Assembly: GCA_902764825.1 (NCBI GenBank)
Contig: CACWXL010000018.1
Location: forward strand, 1 to 64,000
Length of the DNA stretch: 64,000 nucleotides
DNA from: Oscillospiraceae bacterium
GTDB lineage: Bacteria; Bacillota; Clostridia; Saccharofermentanales; Saccharofermentanaceae
Direction of reading: 5' to 3'
The position numbers were made by a program, and so were the translations under genes. This document shows positions 1-8,764 of the stretch, piece by piece. Numbering within the stretch: position 1 is the first letter of the stretch; every line of letters begins with the position of its first letter. The notes under the pieces are model-generated. The model searched no databases, was not told the origin of the DNA, and saw nothing but the letters and a program-made list of their open reading frames with translations.

Positions 1-1
1 G

Positions 2-136
2 TGCAATCCTTTCCAGGCTTCCTACATCGACGACATCATCAAGAATGGCGTTAAGACAAAGGTAGTCATCATGGAAGAGAAGGGCTTCGACGCTAAGACG
101 ATCACAGCAGATGACGTTAAGAACTACGGTATCTGA
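2..136 (+). CDS. Sugar ABC transporter substrate-binding protein, C-terminal end (partial)
   Basis: Only the last 44 codons are inside the window; the reading frame enters at base 2 and ends at TGA 134-136, followed at once by TAA. The visible tail begins CNPFQASYIDDIIKNG and ends DDVKNYGI. A Cys-Asn-Pro stretch followed by a final helix is typical of YtfQ-like periplasmic sugar-binding proteins (galactofuranose/pentose family). It lies directly upstream of the matching ATPase and two permeases, so it is most likely the extracytoplasmic sugar receptor of that importer. The rest of the protein, including any lipoprotein signal, is outside the window. Confidence 0.75.
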   Translation, partial: CNPFQASYIDDIIKNGVKTKVVIMEEKGFDAKTITADDVKNYGI

Positions 137-193
137 TAACCGGGATAACTAAAAACAACTCTCCAAAAATAAGAGTATTTAGCTGACACAGAG

Positions 194-227
194 TGTGCGA
201 TGCGATGCAATCCCATCGCATCGCACA
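194..227 (+). terminator. Strong hairpin between binding protein and ATPase genes
   Basis: A perfect 14-bp stem, TGTGCGATGCGATG at 194-207 and its complement at 214-227, encloses a 6-base loop and is followed by TTTCTATT. Such hairpins after a binding-protein gene usually act as partial terminators or 3' mRNA stabilisers, so that binding protein is made in excess over membrane components. The weak T tract argues for partial read-through into the downstream ATPase gene. Confidence 0.65.
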
Positions 228-274
228 TTTCTATTAAAGACGTAAGACAGGGAACAAACAGGAGGACTAGAGGT

Positions 275-1786
275 ATGTTAACGGATGGCGCTATTTTGGA
301 AATGCGCGGGATATGTAAGTTTTTCCCGGGCGTGCGCGCTCTTGAGAACGTTGATTTCACATTAAGAGAAGGCGAAATCCATGCTCTGATGGGCGAGAAC
401 GGTGCCGGCAAATCAACACTTATAAAGGTGTTGACCGGCGTATATCCAAAAGACGGAGGCGATGTCTGGCTCGCAGACACTCCCGTTCATATCAAGTCAC
501 CTCAGGATGCACAGAATAAAGGCATCGCAACGGTTTATCAGGAGATCACTCTCTGCCCCAACCTTACGGTAGCCGAGAACATGTACATCGGCCGTACAAA
601 AAGTCCCTTTACTAATTGGGGAAGCATCAACCGCCGCGCAGAAAAACTCCTGGACGAACTCGGAATTCCCGTAAGCGCTACAGAACAGCTCGGCAACTGC
701 TCTATCGCGATCCAGCAGATGGTTGCGATCGCACGTGCCGTAGACATGGATTGTAAGGTCCTTATATTAGACGAACCTACATCCTCTCTGGATGAGCAGG
801 AAGTTCAGAAGCTCTTCAACCTTATGCGTGATCTTAAGGCAAAAGGCGTAGGCATAATCTTCGTAACACACTTCCTCGAGCAGGTATATGAAGTATGCGA
901 CCGCATTACCGTTCTGCGTGACGGTAAGCTCGTGGGCGAATACATAATCGAAGACCTGCCGAGAGTACAGCTCGTTTCCAAGATGCTCGGCAAGGATTTC
1001 GATGACATGGCCGAGATCAAGAGCGGCAGCGAGTCTGAGAACATAGACTTTAACGGTACCCCCGTTTACCAGGCAATAAACCTTACCGGAACGACCGGCA
1101 TAAAGCCGTTCGACTTTGAGATCCACAAAGGCGAAGTCAACGGCTTTACCGGCCTTCTGGGTTCGGGCAGATCCGAGAGCGTCCGCGCTATCTTCGGTGC
1201 TGACAGAGTCACAGGCGGCCAGGTATATATCGACGGCGTGCCTGTAAGGATCAGAAAACCTCTTGATGCCATGAAGCACGGCATCTCATATCTCCCTGAA
1301 GACAGAAAGCTCGACGGTATCGTAGGCGACCTGTCGGTAAGAGACAACATCATCCTGGCCCTCCAGGTAATGAAGGGATTTTTCAAGCCCTTCTCAAAGG
1401 CACAGGCAGAGAAATTTGCAGATGAATATATTGAACTCCTGAACATCAAGACAGCTTCACAGGATACACCGATAAAGTCGCTTTCGGGCGGCAACCAGCA
1501 GAAGGTCATCCTCGCAAGATGGCTCCTTGCAAACCCCCAGTATCTCATCCTCGACGAGCCTACAAGAGGTATCGACGTCGGAACAAAAGTCGAGATACAG
1601 AAACTCGTATTAAAACTTGCTGCGGAAGGAAAGAGCGTCACGTTCATTTCTTCCGAAATAGACGAGATGATCCGTACATGCTCGCGCCTTATAGTCATGC
1701 GTGACGGCAAGGTAGTCGGTGAGCTCAAGGGCGAAGATCTCAACCAGAATAAGATCATGGCAACGATTGCCGGAGGTGAATCCTAA
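275..1786 (+). CDS. Sugar ABC transporter ATP-binding protein (two fused ABC domains)
   Basis: A 503-residue duplicated ABC ATPase of the RbsA/YtfR family that would energise import of a monosaccharide at the inner face of the membrane. The first half has Walker A GENGAGKST, a signature region and Walker B VLILDEPTSS; the second half has the family's degenerate P-loop GLLGSGRSE, the signature LSGGNQQK and Walker B LILDEPTRG. I place the start at ATG 275 because AGGAGG lies at 260-265; an in-frame upstream codon at 200 sits inside the hairpin and has no ribosome site. The stop overlaps the next gene by one base (TAATG), showing tight coupling with the permease. Confidence 0.93.
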   Translation: MLTDGAILEMRGICKFFPGVRALENVDFTLREGEIHALMGENGAGKSTLIKVLTGVYPKDGGDVWLADTPVHIKSPQDAQNKGIATVYQEITLCPNLTVAENMYIGRTKSPFTNWGSINRRAEKLLDELGIPVSATEQLGNCSIAIQQMVAIARAVDMDCKVLILDEPTSSLDEQEVQKLFNLMRDLKAKGVGIIFVTHFLEQVYEVCDRITVLRDGKLVGEYIIEDLPRVQLVSKMLGKDFDDMAEIKSGSESENIDFNGTPVYQAINLTGTTGIKPFDFEIHKGEVNGFTGLLGSGRSESVRAIFGADRVTGGQVYIDGVPVRIRKPLDAMKHGISYLPEDRKLDGIVGDLSVRDNIILALQVMKGFFKPFSKAQAEKFADEYIELLNIKTASQDTPIKSLSGGNQQKVILARWLLANPQYLILDEPTRGIDVGTKVEIQKLVLKLAAEGKSVTFISSEIDEMIRTCSRLIVMRDGKVVGELKGEDLNQNKIMATIAGGES

Positions 1787-2991
1787 TGACAACCAATGTT
1801 TCAGCACTTAAATCCCAGCCTTCCGCAAAGGAAGTCTTAGGAAAGATAGTCCGCAACCAGCTCTTCATCCCGCTTGTTGCGCTATTCCTCCTGATAGCAT
1901 TCAACCTTATTACTGATCCCGGCTTCTTCAAGGTCTCCTTAGAGCCCAACAGTGCAGGCAATCTGGTATTGTCAGGCAACCTGATCACCATGATCGACTA
2001 TGCATCAGAGCTCGTAATCCTCGCTATCGGTATGACACTCGTTACTTCTGCATCAGGCGGTCAGGATATTTCCGTCGGTGCGACGATCGCGATCGCGGGA
2101 TCCACGGTCTTAAGGATCGTTAAGACCCAGTCCCCTGATATCTCAGGCGCGAAATTCGCAGGCATCATCATCGTATCGTTCCTCTTATGCGTTGTCGTAT
2201 CCGCACTTTTCGGAGCCTTCAACGGCGCACTCGTAGCATTCTTTAAGATCCAGCCGATGGTAGCGACCCTGATCCTCTTTACGGCAGGCCGTTCGATCGC
2301 AGCGTGGATCAACAACAATGACAACATCTCGATCAACGATAAGCGTTTCGGTTATTTCGGAAACTTCATTCCCGGAATCGCAATTCCCACACCGGTATTC
2401 ATTACTGTCATTTGCCTGATAGTGATCGCCATCGTACTGAAAGTTACCAACTTAAGACTCTATTCACAGGCAGTCGGTATCAATGCTTCATCATCAAGGC
2501 TTAACGGTATCAACCCTAAGGTCATCAAACTCCTCACCTTCATCATCCTCGGCGTATGCGTTGCGGTCTGCGGATTCATCAAGGTATCAAGGACTTCATC
2601 GATCACATATTCAGTCATCGCCAACAACATCGAAATGGACGCGATCCTTGCAGTTGCTTTAGGCGGCAATAACTTAGGCGGCGGTAAGTTCAATCTCACT
2701 GCTTCTGTTCTGGGTGCTTATGTTATCCAGTTCCTTACAACGACGCTTTATAAGTTCAAGGAGATCGACTCGAGCTCGATCTCGGCTTACAAGGCAGTCG
2801 TAGTAATCATCCTCATCATCATCTCCGCACCTATCGTACGCAGAAAGATCGATGACATGAAGAACAGAAGGGAAGCTGCAAAAGCAGAGGCCGAGGCCTT
2901 AAAAGCAGAGGCTGAGGCATTAAAGGCCGCTGCCGCTGAAGCAGAAAGCATTGAAGCTGCAAGTGCTGAGGCAGGAAAGGAGACTATCTGA
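1786..2991 (+). CDS. Sugar ABC transporter permease 1 (YtfT-like)
   Basis: A 401-residue BPD_transp_2 (RbsC-like) inner-membrane permease with about nine hydrophobic segments and the family-typical stretches GMTLVTSASGGQDISVG and ALGGNNLGGGK. The start codon overlaps the ATPase stop. The last ~40 residues are an unusual Ala/Glu/Lys tail built from EAEALKA repeats, predicted here to form a cytoplasmic helix or coiled coil; ordinary family members end soon after the last membrane helix. It would form the channel as a heterodimer with the following permease, as in the YtfT-YjfF arrangement. Confidence 0.9.
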   Translation: MTTNVSALKSQPSAKEVLGKIVRNQLFIPLVALFLLIAFNLITDPGFFKVSLEPNSAGNLVLSGNLITMIDYASELVILAIGMTLVTSASGGQDISVGATIAIAGSTVLRIVKTQSPDISGAKFAGIIIVSFLLCVVVSALFGAFNGALVAFFKIQPMVATLILFTAGRSIAAWINNNDNISINDKRFGYFGNFIPGIAIPTPVFITVICLIVIAIVLKVTNLRLYSQAVGINASSSRLNGINPKVIKLLTFIILGVCVAVCGFIKVSRTSSITYSVIANNIEMDAILAVALGGNNLGGGKFNLTASVLGAYVIQFLTTTLYKFKEIDSSSISAYKAVVVIILIIISAPIVRRKIDDMKNRREAAKAEAEALKAEAEALKAAAAEAESIEAASAEAGKETI

Positions 2992-2992
2992 T

Positions 2993-4060
2993 ATGTCAGT
3001 AAATACAAATGCATTGGGAGGCAGCAGGCTCAGAAGACGCGCTTCCTTAACAGATACAAATCTTCTTCTGATCATCACCATCGTGGTATTCATCGTAATG
3101 TACATGAGCGCGGTAATATTCCTCCAAAAAGGTTTTACGAAGCCTCAGATGTTCTTCAATATCCTTAACGAGAACGCTTCCCTCCTGGTCCTCTCATGCG
3201 GCATGACACTCGTCATGATCACAGGCGGAATCGACATCTCCGTAGGACAGGTAACATGTCTTGTGTGCATGGCATGCGCCGTTCATCTTCAGAAGGTAAA
3301 TGACGGTGTCGCAACAGGAAACGTATTCACATCGCTCCTTATCGCTCTTGCGATCGGCCTTGCATTCGGTATCGTTCAGGGCGCCCTCGTTGCTTACATG
3401 GAGTTCCAGCCGTTCATAGTAACGCTCGCGGGCCTGTTCTTCGCGAAAGGCATGACCACCATAGTCTGCAGCGACCGTGTTCCCGTCACATACGAACCCT
3501 TCGTTAAGCTCGCAAGGACCGAAGTCACGATCCCCTTCTTAGGTTCAGTCAACAAAAAAGGTATCTATATTCCGGCATACGTTGAGGTCGGCGTCATCGT
3601 CGCTCTCGCCGTTGTTGTCCTCCTGTTCTGTCTTCTCAGATGGACAAAGCTCGGACGTAATTTCTATGCGGTAGGCGGAAACAACCAGAGTGCAAACATG
3701 CTCGGTATCAACGTTAAGCTCACAAAGTTCCTGGCTCACGTTCTCTGCGGTCTTTGCGCAGGTCTCGGCGGCTACCTCTTCTTCCTCCACGCATGCTCGG
3801 GATCACCTCTGCACGCACAGGGCGCCGAGATGAACGCTATCGCTTCATCCATCATCGGCGGCACGCTCCTCTCAGGCGGTGTAGGAAATATCGTCGGAAC
3901 GCTTTTCGGAGTATTGTCACTTTCGACGATCAAGAATATCGTTACTTCGTTAGGTCTCGAAGACGCATGGTGGACGAACATTACCGTAGGCGTAATGCTT
4001 TGTATCTTCCTCCTTGTTCAGAGTGTTATACTTGCACGTAAGAACAAAAACAAGAAGTAA
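2993..4060 (+). CDS. Sugar ABC transporter permease 2 (YjfF-like)
   Basis: A 355-residue second BPD_transp_2 permease with multiple hydrophobic helices and the conserved GMTLVMITGGIDISVGQV and GGTLLSGGVGN stretches. ATG 2993 follows the previous stop by one base and has a GGAAAGGAG ribosome site; the longer in-frame opening at 2951 lies within the upstream gene and lacks one. Two different permeases plus one duplicated ATPase match the YtfQRT-YjfF type of importer, known for furanose sugars and, in some bacteria, L-arabinose. The substrate here is inferred only from the downstream kinase and epimerase. Confidence 0.9.
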   Translation: MSVNTNALGGSRLRRRASLTDTNLLLIITIVVFIVMYMSAVIFLQKGFTKPQMFFNILNENASLLVLSCGMTLVMITGGIDISVGQVTCLVCMACAVHLQKVNDGVATGNVFTSLLIALAIGLAFGIVQGALVAYMEFQPFIVTLAGLFFAKGMTTIVCSDRVPVTYEPFVKLARTEVTIPFLGSVNKKGIYIPAYVEVGVIVALAVVVLLFCLLRWTKLGRNFYAVGGNNQSANMLGINVKLTKFLAHVLCGLCAGLGGYLFFLHACSGSPLHAQGAEMNAIASSIIGGTLLSGGVGNIVGTLFGVLSLSTIKNIVTSLGLEDAWWTNITVGVMLCIFLLVQSVILARKNKNKK

Positions 4061-4081
4061 TTCTTTTAAGGAGGCTCCACC

Positions 4082-5635
4082 GTGGATTTCAAAACTACAG
4101 CACTGGGAATCGAACTGGGTTCCACACGTATCAAAGCAGTACTTATCGACAAGGATCATCTGCCTATAGCATCCGGCGATTTCGAATGGGAAAACCAATT
4201 CGTCGACGGCATCTGGACATATTCTTCCGACATGATCCATAAGGGTCTTCAGGCCTGCTATGCTGCACTCAAGGCTGACGTTAAGGCCAAGTTCGGCGTA
4301 ACTCTCACTGAGGTCGGCGGCATCGGTATCTCTGCAATGATGCACGGCTACCTTCCCTTCGACAAAGACGGAAAGCAGCTCGCTGAATTCCGTACATGGC
4401 GCAACACCATAACCGGTGAGGCAGCAGAGAAATTAACTGAAGCATTGGGCTTCAACATCCCTCAGCGCTGGAGCATCGCACATTACTATCAGGCGATCTT
4501 AAACAACGAATCACACGTCGGTGACATCGATTATCTGACAACACTTGCAGGCTACATTCACTGGAGACTTACAGGCCTTAAGGTCATGGGCGTAGGTGAG
4601 GCATCCGGCATGTTCCCGATCGATTCTTCAACCAACGATTACAACAAGGATATGGTCGCAAAGTTCGACGCTCTTACGGGCAAAGACTTGCTCTCCATCC
4701 TTCCTAAGGTTCTTGTCGCAGGTGAAGATGCAGGCACGCTCACAGAAGCAGGCGCTGCATTCTTAGATCCCGCAGGCGACCTTAAGGCAGGCATCCCGAT
4801 CGCACCCTGCGAAGGCGATGCAGGCACAGGTATGGTCGCAACGAATTCCGTACGCGTATACACAGGCAACGTAAGCGCCGGCACATCAGACTTTGCAATG
4901 GTCGTCGTAGATCACGATCTTGGCGTACACCGCGAGATCGACATGGTCACAACACCTGCAGGCGCACCGGTCGCTATGGTCCACTGCAATAACTGCACTT
5001 CGGACATCAATGCATGGGTAAATCTTTTCGATCAGTTCGCAGGATTATTCGGTGTCGAGATCTCGAAAAACGACCTCTACACAAAGCTCTTCCAGGTAGC
5101 CTTAAAGGGCGATCCGGACTGCGGCGGACTCCTTTCTTATAACTACTTCTCAGGCGAAGGCGTAACGGACTTGGACGAAGGCCGTCCGCTCTTTGCAAGA
5201 ACACCCAACTGCAATTTCACACTTGCAAACTTCATGAGAACACACCTCCTCTCCGCACTTGCCACACTCAAGATCGGCATGGATATCCTTCAGGGCACTG
5301 AGAACGTCCGTATCGATAAGCTCTACGGCCACGGCGGTTTCTTCAAGACTCCCGAAGTCGGTCAGAAGATGCTCAGCGCAGCCGTTAACGCGCCGGTTTC
5401 CGTCATGGAGACTGCAGGCGAAGGCGGACCTTACGGCATGGCTCTTCTCGTTTCCTACATGATCAACAAGGAAGAGGGCGAATCACTTCCCGATTACCTC
5501 GACAACAAGGTTTTCGCAGGCGCCAAGAGCGTAAGCGTAATGGCAGACGGATCCGACGTAGCAGGCTTTGCAGCATTCCTCGACAAGTACAAGAATGCAT
5601 TGCCTGTTGAGAGAAAGGCTACGGAGGTGATCTGA
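4082..5635 (+). CDS. FGGY-family sugar kinase, probable pentulose (L-ribulose) kinase
   Basis: A 517-residue FGGY carbohydrate kinase. The N-terminal ATPase fold begins [16 protein letters not shown] (phosphate-1 motif), followed by the sugar-binding [13 protein letters not shown] segment; the C-terminal half holds [16 protein letters not shown] and the adenosine-type [11 protein letters not shown] motif. It starts at GTG 4082 with AAGGAGG at 4068-4074 and overlaps the next gene by one base. Because its product would feed the adjacent L-ribulose-5-phosphate 4-epimerase, an L-ribulokinase role is the simplest reading, although the sequence is not the classical AraB type and xylulose or another ketose cannot be excluded. 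No isomerase gene is present in the window. Confidence 0.85.
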   Translation: MDFKTTALGIELGSTRIKAVLIDKDHLPIASGDFEWENQFVDGIWTYSSDMIHKGLQACYAALKADVKAKFGVTLTEVGGIGISAMMHGYLPFDKDGKQLAEFRTWRNTITGEAAEKLTEALGFNIPQRWSIAHYYQAILNNESHVGDIDYLTTLAGYIHWRLTGLKVMGVGEASGMFPIDSSTNDYNKDMVAKFDALTGKDLLSILPKVLVAGEDAGTLTEAGAAFLDPAGDLKAGIPIAPCEGDAGTGMVATNSVRVYTGNVSAGTSDFAMVVVDHDLGVHREIDMVTTPAGAPVAMVHCNNCTSDINAWVNLFDQFAGLFGVEISKNDLYTKLFQVALKGDPDCGGLLSYNYFSGEGVTDLDEGRPLFARTPNCNFTLANFMRTHLLSALATLKIGMDILQGTENVRIDKLYGHGGFFKTPEVGQKMLSAAVNAPVSVMETAGEGGPYGMALLVSYMINKEEGESLPDYLDNKVFAGAKSVSVMADGSDVAGFAAFLDKYKNALPVERKATEVI

Positions 5636-6324
5636 TGTTAGAAGAACTCAAGGCAAAAGTCCTGGAGGCAAACCTCCTCCTTCCCAAGCACGGCCTCGTT
5701 ACATTCACATGGGGCAACGTATCAGGCATCGACCGTGAATCCGGCCTCGTTGTAATCAAGCCCTCCGGTGTCGAATACGACATCATGAAGGCAGAAGATA
5801 TGGTAGTCGTAGATCTGGACGGCAAGGTCGTCGAAGGCAAATGGAAGCCTTCTTCCGACACCCCCACACACGTTGTACTCTACAAGGCCTTCCCCAATAT
5901 CGGCGGTGTTGTCCATACACACTCACGCTGGGCAGTTACATTTGCCCAGGCAGGCATGGCGATCCCCGCAATGGGAACGACACAGGGCGATTACTTCTAC
6001 GGTGACATCCCCTGCACACGCCCCATGACCGACGAAGAGATCCGCGGCGAGTATGAGAAGGAGACGGGCAACGTCATCGTCGAGACATTCAAGGACAAGG
6101 ATCCCGATGCTATCCCTGCCGTAAACGTCTTCTCACACGGACCTTTCACATGGGGAACAGATCCTTTCAACGCAGTACATAATGCAGTCGTCATGGAAGA
6201 AGTCGCATTCATGGATTATCACGCAATGACGCTTAATCCTTCCGCAGGAAGAATGCAGCAGACTCTGCTCGACAAGCATTATCTGCGCAAACACGGTGCC
6301 AACGCCTACTACGGTCAGGGCTAA
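5635..6324 (+). CDS. araD: L-ribulose-5-phosphate 4-epimerase
   Basis: A 229-residue class II aldolase-fold enzyme interconverting L-ribulose 5-phosphate and D-xylulose 5-phosphate. Conserved elements are TWGNVSGID and KPSGVEYD (phosphate binding), SSDTPTH, the zinc-binding VHTHSRWA pair of histidines, GDIPCTR, and the third zinc histidine in [11 protein letters not shown]. Length matches AraD. The ATG overlaps the kinase TGA (TGATG), with GGAGGTGAT just upstream inside the kinase gene, so the two enzymes are translationally coupled. It is the last gene of the operon and is followed by a terminator. Confidence 0.93.
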   Translation: MLEELKAKVLEANLLLPKHGLVTFTWGNVSGIDRESGLVVIKPSGVEYDIMKAEDMVVVDLDGKVVEGKWKPSSDTPTHVVLYKAFPNIGGVVHTHSRWAVTFAQAGMAIPAMGTTQGDYFYGDIPCTRPMTDEEIRGEYEKETGNVIVETFKDKDPDAIPAVNVFSHGPFTWGTDPFNAVHNAVVMEEVAFMDYHAMTLNPSAGRMQQTLLDKHYLRKHGANAYYGQG

Positions 6325-6344
6325 AATGGCACACCACTAACTTA

Positions 6345-6358
6345 TGTAAACGGTTTCA
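6345..6358. promoter_or_regulatory. Possible catabolite-response or LacI-type operator
   Basis: The 14-mer TGTAAACGGTTTCA fits the CcpA cre consensus (TGNAANCGNNNNCA type). It lies 20 bases after the araD stop and before the terminator, an odd position for a repressor site of the upstream operon. It could instead be a roadblock site or serve a neighbouring transcript. Identification is by consensus only. Confidence 0.4.
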
Positions 6359-6380
6359 TAATTGTTTGCTTCTTGTTCGA

Positions 6381-6431
6381 GTAGGAACCCGCTGTGCTTT
6401 GTGCGGCGGGTTCTTACTTTGTGTTTTTTTC
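6381..6431 (+). terminator. Rho-independent terminator of the pentose operon
   Basis: GTAGGAACCCGC at 6381-6392 pairs with GCGGGTTCTTAC at 6406-6417 with one mismatch, and the stem is followed by TTTGTGTTTTTTT. It closes the binding protein-to-araD operon. Confidence 0.8.
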
Positions 6432-6448
6432 CGATTTTCCCCGTGGTC

Positions 6449-6565
6449 ATATTTTGGTAACGAAAAATGAAAAATCGTTATCAAAATATTGATTTTGAGA
6501 CTGTTTTTCACATTTTGATAACGAAAACCAGAAAACCGTTATCAATATGTTGAACGCTCTGTTTT
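6449..6565. repeat. Direct repeat A, left copy: two tandem hairpins
   Basis: About 117 bp that recur, in the same orientation, at 7602-7719. The copy holds two palindromic units, each with arms close to ATTTTGATAACG and CGTTATCAAAAT around a purine-rich ~13-base loop. The two copies are roughly 85-90 percent alike by eye and share the trailing TTGAACGC.CTGTTTT. Together they bracket the single gene at 6805-7593. Confidence 0.85.
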
Positions 6566-6694
6566 CGCGTCCATCAAAAGGACTTCAAACCATTAAACCA
6601 CTCCAAAAACTCTGAAAACTGTCTGAATACTGTAAGTAAATGTTTTATTTATTTTTTCTTTACTGCAAAAACCGCGAAAAACGGCCATTTTAGC

Positions 6695-6734
6695 TTGTCG
6701 GGAATTGTCGGAATTTGTCGATAATTGTCGGGAA
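6695..6734. repeat. Four 10-bp iterons (TTGTCGNNAW) upstream of the nuclease-like gene
   Basis: The hexamer TTGTCG occurs at 6695, 6705, 6715 and 6725, exactly one helical turn apart, each followed by GGAA, GAAT, ATAA or GGAA. A consensus -10 hexamer TATAAT follows at 6755-6760 and the gene starts at 6805. No good -35 is seen 17 bases above that -10, so the iterons may bind an activator or the gene's own product. The region 6566-6694 otherwise shows only AT-rich DNA. Confidence 0.75.
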
Positions 6735-6804
6735 AAACCAACGAATATTGCATTTATAATCAGACCACCGAAAACGAAAACTACTTGAGCAGGAGGATCA
6801 GATT

Positions 6805-7593
6805 ATGGCTATTCTTGAACCCTACATACCAAGAGAATATCTCGCTTTGCAGATCAATTATTGTAAACAGCAGTTGGCTATGCTCCCGGAAGTAAGTATG
6901 ACATATCATATGATTCGGGGAGAACGCATAAGGATCTTTAAGTGCAAAAAACACACAATTAAAGCTGACAGCCCAAACGGTAAAGAACTGGAAATAATAT
7001 ATTGGCAGAGAGAAGAGCTTTTGCGTAAGCTGTCAAGACTTGATGGCTTATGGAACTGTTATTTCAGAGGACTGCCGCCTTCCGGTATTGCACCGCGCAA
7101 AATTCAGAGAAAACTCTATATCAGTTCGACCGAATCCGTGATAATTGACAGTAAGTTTTTCGACAGCCTGGAAAATGATGCTGATCCTAATTATCGCGAA
7201 GGCAAAACATGTTTTTACAACGGCATATATTACCGCTCGACTGCAGAAGTGGATATAGCCAGATACTACACTGAAACCGGTACGCCATTTAAGTATGAAC
7301 CGGAAATCTGGCTCAAAGGGCTGAACCGTCCTATTCATACTGATTTTGTAACACTGATCAGGGAGCTGGATCTTTGTAAGTTCCACGAGCATTTCGGCAT
7401 GAAAAACGCAGCAGATTACAACCGAAAAACTGCTATCAAGTATAATAACTATTCCGGTGCCGGCCTCATTCCCGGTTTGGATACTTATTTTACATACGAT
7501 GTTCCGGGTATTCCTTTCGATTTAAGGTGTGTGCCTGTCAAACTGAATTCCGTGGTTTACTGTTCATTGTTCATACCAGAGCAGGATTTGTAA
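6805..7593 (+). CDS. Uncharacterised PD-(D/E)XK nuclease-like protein
   Basis: A 262-residue soluble protein that I recognise only at fold level. Residues 1-110 are mostly helical and basic. Residues ~140-225 carry a restriction-endonuclease-like pattern: YYRSTAEVDIA with Glu148, the linker GTPFKYEPEIWL, Asp180 in HTDF, and Glu195 in KFHEHFGM, followed by DYNRK and a GLIPGLDTYFTYD segment. The same order (acid - YE - PDF - WEHFGM - IPG.N) is seen in a widespread but uncharacterised Firmicutes family. Here the usual PDF is HTDF and WEH is FHEH. AGGAGG at 6791-6796 supports ATG 6805. Codon use is more A/T-rich than its neighbours, and the gene stands alone between the two copies of repeat A, suggesting an accessory island. 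Confidence 0.7.
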   Translation: MAILEPYIPREYLALQINYCKQQLAMLPEVSMTYHMIRGERIRIFKCKKHTIKADSPNGKELEIIYWQREELLRKLSRLDGLWNCYFRGLPPSGIAPRKIQRKLYISSTESVIIDSKFFDSLENDADPNYREGKTCFYNGIYYRSTAEVDIARYYTETGTPFKYEPEIWLKGLNRPIHTDFVTLIRELDLCKFHEHFGMKNAADYNRKTAIKYNNYSGAGLIPGLDTYFTYDVPGIPFDLRCVPVKLNSVVYCSLFIPEQDL

Positions 7594-7601
7594 TCATATG
7601 T

Positions 7602-7719
7602 ATATTTTGATAACGAAAAATGAAAAACCGTTATCAAAATATTGATTTTCGAGCTTTTATTCACATTTTGATAACGACAACCGGAAAACCGTTATCATAA
7701 TATTGAACGCACTGTTTTT
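7602..7719. repeat. Direct repeat A, right copy: two tandem hairpins
   Basis: Begins eight bases after the nuclease-like stop codon. Its first hairpin has perfect 14-bp arms (7602-7615 and 7629-7642) with a 13-base loop; the second has 12-bp arms (7665-7676 and 7688-7699) with one mismatch. No T tract follows either stem, so these are not simple terminators. Confidence 0.85.
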
Positions 7720-7779
7720 AACGGAGCGTCGGGAAGCCCTCTCCCAAAAATCACGCACTTTTCTAATGCGCGTGAAAAT

Positions 7780-7809
7780 GATTAATGTATACTAAATACT
7801 GCATTAATC
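7780..7809. promoter_or_regulatory. Inverted repeat around a -10-like box before the MoxR gene
   Basis: GATTAATG (7780-7787) and CATTAATC (7802-7809) form 8-bp perfect arms enclosing TATACT (7788-7793), a plausible -10 for the moxR-type operon. The right arm abuts the ribosome site GGGGGAG. This is a candidate operator; no -35 is convincing. Confidence 0.4.
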
Positions 7810-7824
7810 TTGGGGGAGAGTAGA

Positions 7825-8757
7825 ATGGGTACCATATCAGAGAACATTATCTATGAGATCAAGAAGGTAATCTGCGGTAAGGATTACATCATTGCGCAGG
7901 CGCTGACAGCTATCCTTGCGGGCGGTCACATCCTCATGGAAGACGTGCCGGGCGTGGGCAAGACCACGATGGCCGTCGCATTCTCCAAGACGATGGGGCT
8001 TAATTACGGAAGAGTCCAGTTTACTCCAGACGTATTGCCTTCGGATATCACGGGCTTTTCGCTGTATGACAAGAACACCAATACGATGAAATACCAGCCC
8101 GGTTCGATATTCCATAACCTCTTCCTCGCGGACGAATTGAACCGTGCTTCGACACGTACGCAGTCGGCGCTCCTTGAAGCCATGGAGGAAGGCAATGTCA
8201 CTGTTGACGGCAATACATATATGCTCCCGAAGCCTTTTACCGTTATCGCCACACAGAACCCTACGGGCGCATCGGGAACGTCACTCCTGCCGGATTCGCA
8301 GATCGACAGATTCATGATCAGATTATCGATTGGTTATCCTTCGGCCAAGGATGAGAAGGCCATGATCGAGAGCCGTAAGAACGGCTTAAATCCTATGGAC
8401 AATGTAAAGACCGTATGCGACGTGAATACGATCCTGCAGATGCAGGCCGAAGTAAATAACGTCTTTATGCACGATAACGTTACAGACTATATCGTCACCC
8501 TGATCAACAAGACCAGAGGACACAAGAACCTCATAAGAGGCGGAAGCCCCCGTGCCACGCTGGCTCTTACATCGATGGCAAAGGCATGTGCTTATCTGAA
8601 CGGCAGGAATTATGTCGTTCCGTCTGATGTCCAGAAGGTCTTCCTGCCGGTCATCACACACAGACTGATGCTCACTCCAGAAGCTGAGATCAACGGCGTA
8701 AAGACTAACGATATAGCGCAAGAGATCCTTAAGGACACTCTTTCTCCCAAGATCTGA
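7825..8757 (+). CDS. MoxR-family AAA+ ATPase
   Basis: A 310-residue AAA+ ATPase with Walker A in EDVPGVGKTTM, Walker B in FLADELNRA, sensor-like IATQNPTGASG and the arginine-finger region LPDSQIDRFMIRL, ending in the MoxR helical lid. I use ATG 7825, preceded by GGGGGAGAG at 7812-7819; a TTG at 7810 is in frame but overlaps that ribosome site. MoxR proteins act as chaperone-like remodelers, and the adjacent DUF58 and transglutaminase genes form the classical MoxR-DUF58-TgpA-like trio, thought to work at the cell envelope. Confidence 0.92.
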   Translation: MGTISENIIYEIKKVICGKDYIIAQALTAILAGGHILMEDVPGVGKTTMAVAFSKTMGLNYGRVQFTPDVLPSDITGFSLYDKNTNTMKYQPGSIFHNLFLADELNRASTRTQSALLEAMEEGNVTVDGNTYMLPKPFTVIATQNPTGASGTSLLPDSQIDRFMIRLSIGYPSAKDEKAMIESRKNGLNPMDNVKTVCDVNTILQMQAEVNNVFMHDNVTDYIVTLINKTRGHKNLIRGGSPRATLALTSMAKACAYLNGRNYVVPSDVQKVFLPVITHRLMLTPEAEINGVKTNDIAQEILKDTLSPKI

Positions 8758-8764
8758 TCGGCTT

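Noticed and set aside
200..274. Upstream start for the sugar ABC ATPase
   Set aside because: Codon 200 lies within the hairpin, while ATG 275 has AGGAGG at proper spacing.
6449..7719. CRISPR-like repeats
   Set aside because: Only two copies ~1.1 kb apart with a gene between and no spacers; internal hairpins are of a different type.
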